Below, piece by piece: positions 6,827 through 12,284 of a DNA stretch of 17,539 nucleotides. How positions within the stretch are numbered: position 1 is the stretch's first letter; every line of letters begins with the position of its first letter. Below the pieces are notes generated by a model, which was not told the origin of the DNA, ran no database searches, and saw only the letters and a list, made by a program, of their open reading frames with translations. Position numbers and translations under genes: made by a program. The stretch covers positions 1 to 17,539 of the forward strand of contig JAENIV010000007.1 of the NCBI GenBank assembly GCA_016844295.1, in the 5' to 3' direction. The DNA comes from Candidatus Berkelbacteria bacterium (GTDB taxonomy: Bacteria; Patescibacteriota; UBA1384; UBA12157; JAENIV01).

Positions 6827-7381
6827 ATGAAATTATTAACAACCATCACAGACCGCGACATTTTAACGGACTATCAAAAACAATCCGAAATCAAATATAT
6901 TTTCCGAAAGGCCGTCCGAGCAATTGTTTTTGACGATAATAAAAAAATCGTCTTACTTAACGTGGCCAAGAAAAATTACCACAAACTCCCGGGGGGGGGC
7001 GTAAAAAATAAAGAAAACGATCTTGAGGCTTTAAAGCGCGAATGTTTGGAAGAAATTGGCTGTAACGTAGAAGTTAAACAAGAACTGGGAATTATTAAAG
7101 AGTTCCGAGATGGGTTTAAGCAAGAGCAAGATTCATATTGTTTTTTAGCAAAAGTTTTTGGGCCAAAGGGTGAACCCCAATTTACCGCCAAAGAACTTAG
7201 CCAAGGCTTTGAGCCTGTTTGGGTTGCCAATGAAGAACCCGGTGGAACCGATCCTGAATGGATGGTCATTGATAAAGCAATTGAAATTTTGAAAACCGAT
7301 CAGCCCAAAGATTACGAAGGAAAATTTATTCAAAAAAGAGACCTGATTTTCTTACAAGAAGCCAAAAAATATTTAATCTAA
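6827..7381 (+). CDS. Nudix hydrolase
   Basis: 184 residues. A complete Nudix box, G-x5-E-x7-R-E-U-x-E-E-x-G-U, spans residues 57-79 (G57, E63, R71, E72, E75, E76, G78), following the KLPGGGV strand. It hydrolyses a nucleoside diphosphate linked to another moiety, with Mg2+; the substrate cannot be read from the sequence. The codons for PGGG contain a run of nine G (about 6992-7000), a possible slippage point. The CYTH gene starts 3 nt after its stop, so the two form an operon. No strong Shine-Dalgarno site precedes the ATG, only GGA five nt upstream. Confidence 0.92.
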   Translation: MKLLTTITDRDILTDYQKQSEIKYIFRKAVRAIVFDDNKKIVLLNVAKKNYHKLPGGGVKNKENDLEALKRECLEEIGCNVEVKQELGIIKEFRDGFKQEQDSYCFLAKVFGPKGEPQFTAKELSQGFEPVWVANEEPGGTDPEWMVIDKAIEILKTDQPKDYEGKFIQKRDLIFLQEAKKYLI

Positions 7382-7384
7382 TTT

Positions 7385-7960
7385 ATGAAAGATACAGAAG
7401 TAGAAATTCAAGTCAAAATTGCAAAAGTGGAACCTCTTTTAAAACTTTTAGAAAAAGAGGGCAAGTTTTTGTACGAAGAAAAACAAATTGACCAGTACTT
7501 CACACCCACTCACCGAGATTTTAAAGCCAAAAAACCAATTGAAGAGTGGCTGAGGCTCAGAAACTCTAACGGCAAATATTCCATCACTTACAAAAACTGG
7601 TACCGGAGCAAAGACAAAAAAACTCATCATTGCGATGAATACGAATCTAACTTAGAAAAAATCGACCAACTCGAAAAAATATTTAATGTCCTCAATTTTA
7701 AAACGGTTGTTAAAGTCGAAAAAACGCGCCGAGCATATTTATTCAAAGAATATGAAATTGCCATAGATAAAGTCAGAGGATTAGGCGATTTTGTCGAACT
7801 TGAGTATAAAAGTAAAATCCAGAAAAAACCCGGTGTAATAACCACCGAAATGGTAGAATTCTTAAAAAGTCTAAACTTGGGTAAAATTTCCCGAAACTAC
7901 GTCGGCTACGCCTATAAATGTTTGTATCCAAACGACGATCATTTAGAAGAAGACCTCTAA
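7385..7960 (+). CDS. CYTH-domain protein, class IV adenylate cyclase-like (CyaB)
   Basis: 191 residues. The CYTH tunnel fold is shown by the N-terminal strand EVEIQVKI, the QIDQYFTPTHRDF segment, EEWLRLRNSNGKYSITYK (basic triphosphate-binding strands), VEKTRRAYLF, AIDKVRGLGDFVELEYK (acidic metal-binding strand) and a C-terminal SRNYVGYAYKCL helix. The family binds triphosphates; members are adenylate cyclases (CyaB), thiamine triphosphatases or tripolyphosphatases. The usual E-x-E-x-K signature appears as E7-x-Q9-x-K11, with the second Glu replaced by Gln, so the activity may differ. It is co-transcribed with the Nudix hydrolase, hinting at a shared nucleotide or polyphosphate substrate pool. 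A thiamine-triphosphatase role is an alternative. Confidence 0.85.
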   Translation: MKDTEVEIQVKIAKVEPLLKLLEKEGKFLYEEKQIDQYFTPTHRDFKAKKPIEEWLRLRNSNGKYSITYKNWYRSKDKKTHHCDEYESNLEKIDQLEKIFNVLNFKTVVKVEKTRRAYLFKEYEIAIDKVRGLGDFVELEYKSKIQKKPGVITTEMVEFLKSLNLGKISRNYVGYAYKCLYPNDDHLEEDL

Positions 7961-7973
7961 AATATTCTCAGAC

Positions 7974-8002
7974 TTGACATTAAGGTCAAAGTGTGCTACA
8001 AT
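7974..8002 (+). promoter_or_regulatory. Strong promoter with no ORF behind it
   Basis: -35 TTGACA (7974-7979), 17-bp spacer, extended -10 TGCTACAAT (TACAAT 7997-8002). It is among the best promoters in the window, yet no open frame of useful size follows before the terminator at about 8131-8151. It therefore points to an RNA gene. Confidence 0.75.
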
Positions 8003-8007
8003 GAATT

Positions 8008-8151
8008 AACTTAGGAATTAGTTACGTACTAAATTTTGAGTTAAGGCTCGCTTGCCAAGACCAAACGTTCTTCAATACCTCCATTTATATTCGGCATTAC
8101 TATTCCGAACGGAAGTCACTTATTAGAATGCTTGTCAGCGGGCTATTTTTT
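8008..8151 (+). ncRNA. Candidate structured small RNA (about 145 nt)
   Basis: The segment is bounded by a consensus promoter and a U-tract. The 5' end folds at the predicted transcript start: TTAACT (8006-8011) pairs with AGTTAA (8039-8044), and inside it AATTAGT pairs with ACTAAATT around a TACGT loop. GGCTCGCT (8045-8052) can pair with AGCGGGCT (8137-8144) as a long-range closing stem with two wobble pairs. TTCGG (8090-8094) / CCGAA (8105-8109) gives an inner hairpin. The 3' end has an alternative GCTTG/CGGGC hairpin followed by TATTTTTT, an intrinsic terminator. I do not recognise it as 6S, SRP or RNase P RNA. It might instead be a long leader for the DUF5674 operon, but that operon has its own -10 box downstream of the terminator. 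Confidence 0.5.
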
Positions 8152-8171
8152 ATACCGAATAAGTAATCTCG

Positions 8172-8202
8172 GCTTTTTAAAAAGCATCAGATATGCTAAA
8201 AT
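8172..8202 (+). promoter_or_regulatory. Promoter of the DUF5674 operon with a 14-bp palindrome
   Basis: Extended -10 TGCTAAAAT (TAAAAT 8197-8202) places the transcript start at or next to the ATG at 8209, so the mRNA should be leaderless. The -35 zone holds a perfect palindrome, GCTTTTTAAAAAGC (8172-8185), which could be an operator or simply an AT-rich UP-like element. Confidence 0.5.
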
Positions 8203-8208
8203 CTAAAT

Positions 8209-8553
8209 ATGAAAATAATCACCGATTCAATCAATCTCGATGAACTCAAAAAAATGTCCAAGAACATGTTTGAAAATCTTGTTAAAGCAGTTGTTGATAT
8301 CGAAAAAGAAATAATGGCCGTGGACGCGCCAATGCATGCGGACGAAGAGGCAGAACTTATTAAGAATGGTTCAAAGCAAGAGAACTTGTGGGGAATAAAT
8401 TTGTACCCGGAATATTTCGGCAAGGAAGATTTCATTGAGTTTGATTCAATGATAAACATTCGACCATCGGCGAATAATCGCACACGAGGGGTTGATGACG
8501 AGAAAATACGAGAAATAATTATTAAGATCGTCAGTAAACTGGTTGAAAAATGA
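8209..8553 (+). CDS. DUF5674 family protein
   Basis: 114 residues. The segments NMFENLVKAVVDIEKEIMAV, MHADEEAELIKNGSKQENLW, GINLYPE and FIEFDSMINIRPSANNRTRG match my memory of DUF5674, a family common in candidate phyla genomes, at its usual length (about 110). The function is unknown; the protein is soluble and acidic with a conserved HADEE...NGS core. No Shine-Dalgarno site precedes the ATG, and the -10 box at 8197-8202 implies a leaderless mRNA. Its stop overlaps the next start (ATGA), so translation of the two is coupled. Confidence 0.8.
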   Translation: MKIITDSINLDELKKMSKNMFENLVKAVVDIEKEIMAVDAPMHADEEAELIKNGSKQENLWGINLYPEYFGKEDFIEFDSMINIRPSANNRTRGVDDEKIREIIIKIVSKLVEK

Positions 8554-8876
8554 ACATTGTCTACCACAAAGGATTAACTTCTAAAGACTGGTCTAAAAAG
8601 GATATTTTTTATCAAATGGCCAATATCGGTTCGGAAGTATTTCGAATGATAAAATGGAAAACAAAAAATAAAAAAAACAGTCAAATCGCGTTTGAGAGGG
8701 CATTAGAACTCTTAGATTTGACGCTTGCTGACAAGGGAAATAAGACATCTTTGAAGGAAATCGCGAGAGTCAGAGAAGCCCTAGTTGATTACAATTTGGA
8801 TAATGAGTACAAAACTACCGATGAATTTTGGCAAAAATATTTTTACGGTTTTAACTACGCCGCAAGATTAAATTAG
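8550..8876 (+). CDS. Conserved small partner of DUF5674 (108 aa)
   Basis: The ATG at 8550 overlaps the DUF5674 stop by 4 nt, a sign of translational coupling and probably of joint function. The protein reads MNIVYHKGLTSKDWSKKDIF…QMANIGSEVFRMIKWKTKNK…AFERALELLDLTLADKGNKT…LKEIARVREALVDY. It is all-helical and basic at the start, and resembles HEPN- or TPR-like small proteins I recall next to DUF5674 in candidate phyla genomes. No catalytic motif such as RX4-6H is clear. Function unknown. If the pair is a two-gene toxin-antitoxin-like or regulator unit, this would be the second member; that is a guess from gene overlap and size only. Confidence 0.7.
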   Translation: MNIVYHKGLTSKDWSKKDIFYQMANIGSEVFRMIKWKTKNKKNSQIAFERALELLDLTLADKGNKTSLKEIARVREALVDYNLDNEYKTTDEFWQKYFYGFNYAARLN

Positions 8877-8941
8877 TCTAATTATCTCTTTGTCTTGTAT
8901 TTATACTGATAACTTAGTAACTCTATACTTTTTACTTTGTC

Positions 8942-8964
8942 CCCGCGAGCGGGCTATTTTTTTT
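8942..8964 (+). terminator. Terminator of the DUF5674 operon
   Basis: CCCG (8942-8945) / CGGG (8950-8953) with a CGAG loop, then CTATTTTTTTT. The string AGCGGGCTATTTTTT is shared with the end of the candidate RNA at 8137-8151. Confidence 0.75.
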
Positions 8965-8977
8965 ACCCCCACACCAA

Positions 8978-9268
8978 TTATTCTTTTAGAGAACGGTTTA
9001 TTAAAACTACGAGCCGCTTGGGGCGGCTCGCTGGGTGAGAATTCGGATGGAGGGTCCTGATGTAGTAGATGGGTGGCTTGTCATATTTTGGAGGATGGTA
9101 GTAGGGGGTGAAGATGACGTCGGGAGATTCTACCGTATTTGGCACTAATGCCGGGGCAATTGCTGACTCGTTCAGCGCGCATCGAACTCCAGCGATAAAT
9201 CCTGCGAACAGCCCGATTTCGAGGATTAATACAAGGATTAGTAGTAAGACAAGTGGCACTCCGCGCAT
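8978..9268 (-). CDS. Small membrane-anchored protein with a Pro/Tyr-rich tail (96 aa)
   Basis: ATG 9268 (MRGVPLVLLLILVLILEIGL) is chosen because AAAGGGGG lies 9 nt upstream; the same frame is open to 9370, but that extension (MYFMFFPNAKHWDVPHGCQI…) is not protein-like. One membrane helix (about residues 5-28) is followed by a tail rich in Pro and Tyr (YYHPPKYDKPPIYYIRTLHP) and a basic C-terminus. No lipobox Cys sits at the end of the hydrophobic segment. A perfect 8-bp inverted repeat, CGAGCCGC (9010-9017) / GCGGCTCG (9023-9030), lies within the last 16 codons. The gene converges with the DUF5674 operon. Function unknown; it is likely anchored in the inner membrane with the tail outside. Confidence 0.6.
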   Translation of the reverse strand: MRGVPLVLLLILVLILEIGLFAGFIAGVRCALNESAIAPALVPNTVESPDVIFTPYYHPPKYDKPPIYYIRTLHPNSHPASRPKRLVVLINRSLKE

Positions 9269-9371
9269 GTTGGTGTGCCCCCTTTGATAAGAATATACTC
9301 CTTTTTTGGTTATTTGACATCCATGCGGCACGTCCCAATGCTTGGCATTAGGGAAGAACATAAAATACATA

Positions 9372-9688
9372 GGGGACGTTCCACTTTCCCAGAGAAGTTT
9401 AGTGATAACAGGGATATAGTTGTTTTAGAGGCAGTGGCCGAAAGCATAAATGGCAAGAAAATAGCGATTGAAACCAGTAATTTCGCATATAAAGTAAATA
9501 AGAAAAATAAATATCACATTGAGAATCACTATCCACGGGCTGAAGCCCGTGATATATTCAAGGTAAAGTTTTCTACGCTTCATCCCTGTCCACTGCCTAA
9601 GGTAAGGCACGCTGAATGACAAGGTATTACGCTTGAAAATAAAGGATCTTCTTATCGTCAATCTCGAGATTAAATATGAAACGTCCCC
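9372..9688. mobile_element. Candidate non-autonomous insertion flanked by inverted GGGGACGTT ends
   Basis: GGGGACGTTCC (9372-9382) is matched in inverse by GAAACGTCCCC (9678-9688), 10 of 11 bases. Between them are about 300 bp with no convincing gene and two strong hairpins (9534-9551 and 9594-9609). This stretch and its left flank separate the gene starting at 9268 from the debris starting at 9676. It looks like a miniature or decayed element. I see no clear target-site duplication, so this may instead be two unrelated remnants. Confidence 0.4.
9531..9609 (+). other. Twin hairpins resembling an IS200/IS605 right end
   Basis: CACGGGC-TGAA-GCCCGTG (9534-9551) is a perfect 7-bp stem with a tetraloop. 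It is followed about 40 nt later by TTCATCCCTGTCC and TGCCT (9594-9598) / AGGCA (9605-9609). The order 'GC hairpin, TCATCCCTG, second hairpin' recalls the 3' ends of TnpB-type IS605 elements, which also encode the omega RNA. No tnpA or tnpB gene is present here. The family assignment is from memory and weak. Confidence 0.35.
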
Positions 9689-9892
9689 AAGATCTCTCAG
9701 ATCTCGTCCGGCCTGAAGTTTTTTTGGAAGAATTTAAAAAAACTTAAAGGTGTGGATCTAACATTAGACCCTTGTATCAATAAATATTATCCCAATGAAG
9801 ATGTTTATTATTTCCAGCCGCTATCCAGACTCAACGAATTTATTGAAGGGGCGCGAGGATTTTTTAGCGAATTTCCGAGCGAAACAGATTGA
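9676..9892 (+). pseudogene. Small frameshifted gene
   Basis: The frame from ATG 9676 reads MKRPQDLSDLVRPEVFLEEF and then stops. One base over, the sequence continues LKKLKGVDLTLDPCINKYYPNEDVYYFQPLSRL…FFSEFPSETD to a TGA at 9892. Removing one T at GAATTTAAAAAAAC (about 9733-9736) restores a protein of about 71-72 residues. The start codon lies on the boundary of the right inverted repeat (9678-9688), so the gene start may have been supplied by the element. No family recognised. It could be a real small gene with a homopolymer sequencing error. Confidence 0.45.
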
Positions 9893-9943
9893 AAAGTTTT
9901 CAAAGAAAAGTTGAGAAAATGATTGAGAAAGGTGGTGAGTGAA

Positions 9944-10117
9944 ATGGAATCAATTGATGAAGTAAAAAAATATCTTTCGGAGCAAGAATTAAATATTAAA
10001 ACTGATGGTGATACGGGCGATAAAACGCTAAAATGTCCGTCATGCAGAATGCCCGATTTTGTTCATGCTGGAGGTCAGTGCGAATTAGATGCATGGCACT
10101 TAGTTTTAACAAACTAA
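9944..10117 (+). CDS. Small Cys-containing ORF (57 aa), possibly a gene fragment
   Basis: ATG 9944 (MESIDEVKKYLSEQELNIKT) follows GGTGGTGAG. After a helical start the protein has LKCPSCRMPDFVHAGGQCEL, a C-x2-C…C arrangement like half of a zinc ribbon, then ends …WHLVLTN. Its TAA stop (10115-10117) is part of the first copy of the junction motif at 10114. This suggests that its original C-terminus was replaced when the sequences were joined. Function unknown. It may be a broken gene between the element at 9372-9688 and the HsdS remnant. Confidence 0.5.
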   Translation: MESIDEVKKYLSEQELNIKTDGDTGDKTLKCPSCRMPDFVHAGGQCELDAWHLVLTN

Positions 10118-10129
10118 AAATCATCGAGG
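10114..10129 (+). repeat. Junction motif copy 1
   Basis: CTAAAAATCATCGAGG, the full consensus. Its TAA is the stop codon of the 9944 ORF. In another frame the same bases encode LKIIE at the start of the HsdS remnant. Confidence 0.75.
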
Positions 10130-10218
10130 GTCTTAAAAAACTCCAACTCGAAACCGCCGCCGACCTCGACGCCCTTTCTCAATCCCTCCTCCGCCAAGCA
10201 TTTGAGGGAAAATTGTAA
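10114..10218 (+). pseudogene. Orphan C-terminal end of a type I restriction specificity subunit (HsdS)
   Basis: The frame reads LKIIEGLKKLQLETAADLDA then LSQSLLRQAFEGKL and a TAA. A coiled coil leading into A-x-x-D-A-L-x-x-S-x-L-x-x-A-F-x-G-x-L is the hallmark C-terminus of HsdS proteins, the second conserved dimer helix. Only about 34 residues remain; upstream the frame continues into unrelated Cys-rich sequence. The target-recognition domains and the hsdM and hsdR genes are absent from the window. It is a remnant left by recombination inside the helical repeat, and the junction motif sits exactly at its left end. Confidence 0.7.
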
Positions 10219-10334
10219 AGAACTTTTCGATTCGGTTCTATCTAAATCAATGTCTATCTAACCTTCCAATATCCACTCCCAGGGTGTACGCTTCTCTGAC
10301 AAAACATCCGTACTATTACATTTATATCTGTACC

Positions 10335-10374
10335 TTTGACCCAATCCAGTGATATATCACAAAAGTGGGATAAA
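10335..10374 (+). repeat. 40-bp operator-like repeat R1
   Basis: It starts TTTGACCCAATCCAG, holds the perfect palindrome TGATATATCA (10350-10359), and ends AAAAGTGGGATAAA. It differs from R3 at one of 40 positions. Confidence 0.75.
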
Positions 10375-10385
10375 CACCCACCAAT

Positions 10386-10425
10386 CTTGACCCATTCCCA
10401 TGATATATCATAAAAGTGGTACAAT
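10386..10425 (+). repeat. 40-bp operator-like repeat R2 with promoter
   Basis: A diverged copy with the palindrome TGATATATCA at 10401-10410. Its end has become TGGTACAAT (10417-10425), an extended -10 box, so the palindrome lies where a -35 would be. A repressor bound there would block the promoter of the gene at 10480. Confidence 0.7.
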
Positions 10426-10479
10426 ATATTTATAGGTTAACGAGTATTTTTTTTACAATAACAAAACAGAATGGATTAA

Positions 10480-11031
10480 ATGGAAGACAAATATTCCAAA
10501 ATCAGACAAAACACCGAAAAGATTTTGTACTATATTTATCTCATCGGCGGCGTGACCGCCGCCTCAATAATCGCGCCGCAATTACCGGCCAATCTTTTGA
10601 AAGCCTACATCAAGAACAGGAAATTTCAAAAAAGCCGCTTTAGAAGGGATCTCGGCCGCTTAAACGAGAGAGGCGATGTCTCGATTACGAATGATTCTAT
10701 CAAAATTACTAAAAAAGGCGAGAGTAGAATATTAAAATATCGAATCGAAGATATCGCGATAGATAAACCCTCGACTTGGGACAAAAAATGGCGATTGGTT
10801 ATTTTTGATATTCCCGACTACGACAAAAAGAAGAGCAACTCCTTAAGATATAAATTACGCGATTTAGGTTTTATCCAATTTCAAAAAAGCATTTTTATTT
10901 TTCCCTACCCCTGCCAGGATCAAATCGATTTTATCAAAGAAGTTTTTGAGGTTTCTGAGTATGTCAAACTAATCATCGCAATCCGAATTGATGACGAGGA
11001 ATATTTTAAAAGAAAATTTAATCTTCACTAA
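10480..11031 (+). CDS. PaaX-like transcription regulator with a Cas2-fold C-terminal domain
   Basis: 183 residues. Residues 1-75 form a helix-turn-helix-type domain (KIRQNTEKILYYIYLIGGVT … FRRDLGRLNERGDVSITNDS, then the wing strand IKITKKGESRIL). Residues 95-183 form a ferredoxin-like Cas2 fold: WRLVIFDIPDYDKKKSNSLR (the beta-1 strand with the Asp seen in Cas2), LRDLGFIQFQKSIFIFP, and IKEVFEVSEYVKLIIAIRID. Stand-alone proteins of this plan are often labelled Cas2 in candidate phyla genomes, but resemble PaaX repressors. No cas1 or CRISPR array is nearby, so regulation is the likelier role. Two copies of a TGATATATCA repeat lie upstream and one downstream, a natural operator set for autoregulation and for control of the next gene. 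ATG 10480 has no clear Shine-Dalgarno site. Confidence 0.8.
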   Translation: MEDKYSKIRQNTEKILYYIYLIGGVTAASIIAPQLPANLLKAYIKNRKFQKSRFRRDLGRLNERGDVSITNDSIKITKKGESRILKYRIEDIAIDKPSTWDKKWRLVIFDIPDYDKKKSNSLRYKLRDLGFIQFQKSIFIFPYPCQDQIDFIKEVFEVSEYVKLIIAIRIDDEEYFKRKFNLH

Positions 11032-11035
11032 GAAC

Positions 11036-11075
11036 TTTGACCCAATCCAGTGATATATCATAAAAGTGGGATAAA
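11036..11075 (+). repeat. 40-bp operator-like repeat R3
   Basis: Almost identical to R1 (39 of 40), palindrome at 11051-11060. It begins 5 nt after the regulator's stop and ends about 73 nt before the protease gene, so it may act as that gene's operator and promoter. Confidence 0.75.
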
Positions 11076-11118
11076 AGTTTTATTTTGATTGGAAGTGCAG
11101 TAAAATTATACTAAAGAA

Positions 11119-11134
11119 CTAAAAATCATTAAAG
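11119..11134 (+). repeat. Junction motif copy 2
   Basis: CTAAAAATCATTAAAG, diverged after ATCAT. It lies 13 nt before the ATG of the protease gene, with AAGG and TATAAT in between. Confidence 0.6.
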
Positions 11135-11147
11135 TTTAAGGTATAAT

Positions 11148-12245
11148 ATGAGCGAAACACTACAACTGATCAGCCCGGAAGAAGAACAAACCCCCTTGAA
11201 CGAAGAGAGAATAACCAGAAGGGAGTTTCTGGGGAAAATGATCAAGGTTGCGGCCGGATTTGTTATCGGCGGAGCGGTCGCCAAAGATTTAGTCGACCAT
11301 ATCGGAGAGTATTCCCGCGAAACGGAAACAGAGGCAAAAATTACCACCGCCACCAAGGAGCGCGGAAGGAATTTGGAAACTGATCAGGAAGTCGAACAGG
11401 CCTTTGAGCAGATTCGGCAAGATGCCGTCTACATTCGCGAAACTTTATCACAGCCCAAACAAAATTTTCCTCAAGGAGATTTTAAGCCCTGGGCAGAAGC
11501 GATTCAGTCGGAAGATAAATGGAACGGCAACCAGCCAGACGAAATGATAATTTTGCTTAACGAACTTCTTTCGAAAGATCTAACGATTCAAGAAAAGAGG
11601 GAACTCTTTGAGGTGCCGGACACACAAATTTATCCAACTGACATAAAAGGGTTTGAGGATATTGGCAGCGTTGGTAAATTACAAGATCTGCTTGGCAGGA
11701 TGCTACCGCCAAGATATTTTGCCTGCACTCATACTTTAAATTTTAATCCGGAAAACAATTCCTATAATGGCAAAGCCCATTTGGCGAAAGATTCACATGG
11801 CCGCTTTATGGTAGATATCAACAAAACCGGCTCGGTGTCGTTTGGAGCAGATTGGAAAACTTTAAACCCCGCTTCCCGTTGTCTTTTAGCCCACGAAACA
11901 GGCCACAATGCCGACTGGGAAGCTAACATCTATTTGTCTACGGCCGAAAAAGTTCATTTATATCGGATGTTAATGGATCGTCTACATTCACCCGAACGAT
12001 ACCATTCCGCCTATGTCGAAATAAAAAACGGTCTTGATCGCGATTATCATACTTGGAATGATACGGTTAATATCCGCAACGGCGCCCAAGAGTACTGGGC
12101 GGATGTTTGCGAAATTTATTTTACCGGTTATCAAAGAGATTGGGGTGAAGAGTGGGGCGACCCGTGTTTACCACAAGAAGACAGAGATTTAATAGAGTGG
12201 GTGCTTGCCCGAACCGATCCGGAGTGGTTAAAAAAACGAAACTAA
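11148..12245 (+). CDS. Tat-exported zinc metalloprotease (HExxH)
   Basis: 365 residues. A twin-arginine signal lies at 23-45: TRREFLGK followed by MIKVAAGFVIGGAVA. A charged helical region (50-110) precedes the catalytic part. AHETGH (248-253) supplies HExxH, and QEYWADVCEIYFTGY (314-328) supplies a downstream Glu (E315) that fits the third zinc ligand of gluzincins, in an arrangement like the anthrax-lethal-factor/Mlr-type peptidases. It should be folded in the cytoplasm with zinc, exported, and act on an extracellular or envelope substrate. The start is ATG 11148 with AAGG upstream; the 22 residues before the arginine pair are typical of Tat signals. Its TAA stop forms part of junction motif copy 3. 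The operator repeat R3 upstream suggests control by the PaaX/Cas2-like protein. Confidence 0.8.
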   Translation: MSETLQLISPEEEQTPLNEERITRREFLGKMIKVAAGFVIGGAVAKDLVDHIGEYSRETETEAKITTATKERGRNLETDQEVEQAFEQIRQDAVYIRETLSQPKQNFPQGDFKPWAEAIQSEDKWNGNQPDEMIILLNELLSKDLTIQEKRELFEVPDTQIYPTDIKGFEDIGSVGKLQDLLGRMLPPRYFACTHTLNFNPENNSYNGKAHLAKDSHGRFMVDINKTGSVSFGADWKTLNPASRCLLAHETGHNADWEANIYLSTAEKVHLYRMLMDRLHSPERYHSAYVEIKNGLDRDYHTWNDTVNIRNGAQEYWADVCEIYFTGYQRDWGEEWGDPCLPQEDRDLIEWVLARTDPEWLKKRN

Positions 12246-12257
12246 AAATCATTGAGG
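12242..12257 (+). repeat. Junction motif copy 3
   Basis: CTAAAAATCATTGAGG. Its TAA (12243-12245) is the stop codon of the protease gene. It is followed within 12 nt by the extended -10 box of the next gene. Confidence 0.75.
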
Positions 12258-12260
12258 ATC

Positions 12261-12269
12261 TGGTATAAT
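12261..12269 (+). promoter_or_regulatory. Extended -10 promoter of the gene at 12285
   Basis: TGGTATAAT, with a full TATAAT (12264-12269). There is no recognisable -35 at 17 bp. The predicted transcript start is near 12276, at the AGGAGG site. Confidence 0.6.
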
Positions 12270-12284
12270 AAAAAAAGGAGGAAT

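Noticed and set aside
6990..7002. Frameshift at the run of G in the Nudix gene
   Set aside because: The frame is intact through the run and the complete Nudix box follows directly, so no shift has occurred here.
8041..8151. tRNA, SRP RNA or 6S RNA
   Set aside because: No TPsiC-like arm, no SRP GGAA/AGCA apical loop and no clear central 6S bubble could be found by eye. It is kept as an unassigned RNA.
9275..9619. Plus-strand 114-codon frame
   Set aside because: It runs across the inverted repeat and through the CACGGGC hairpin, has no ribosome site, and its composition is not protein-like.
10335..11075. CRISPR array, because a Cas2-like protein lies among 40-bp repeats
   Set aside because: There are only three repeats, at irregular spacing (11 bp apart, then a whole gene), with promoter-like content and no cas1. 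The protein has an N-terminal regulator domain.
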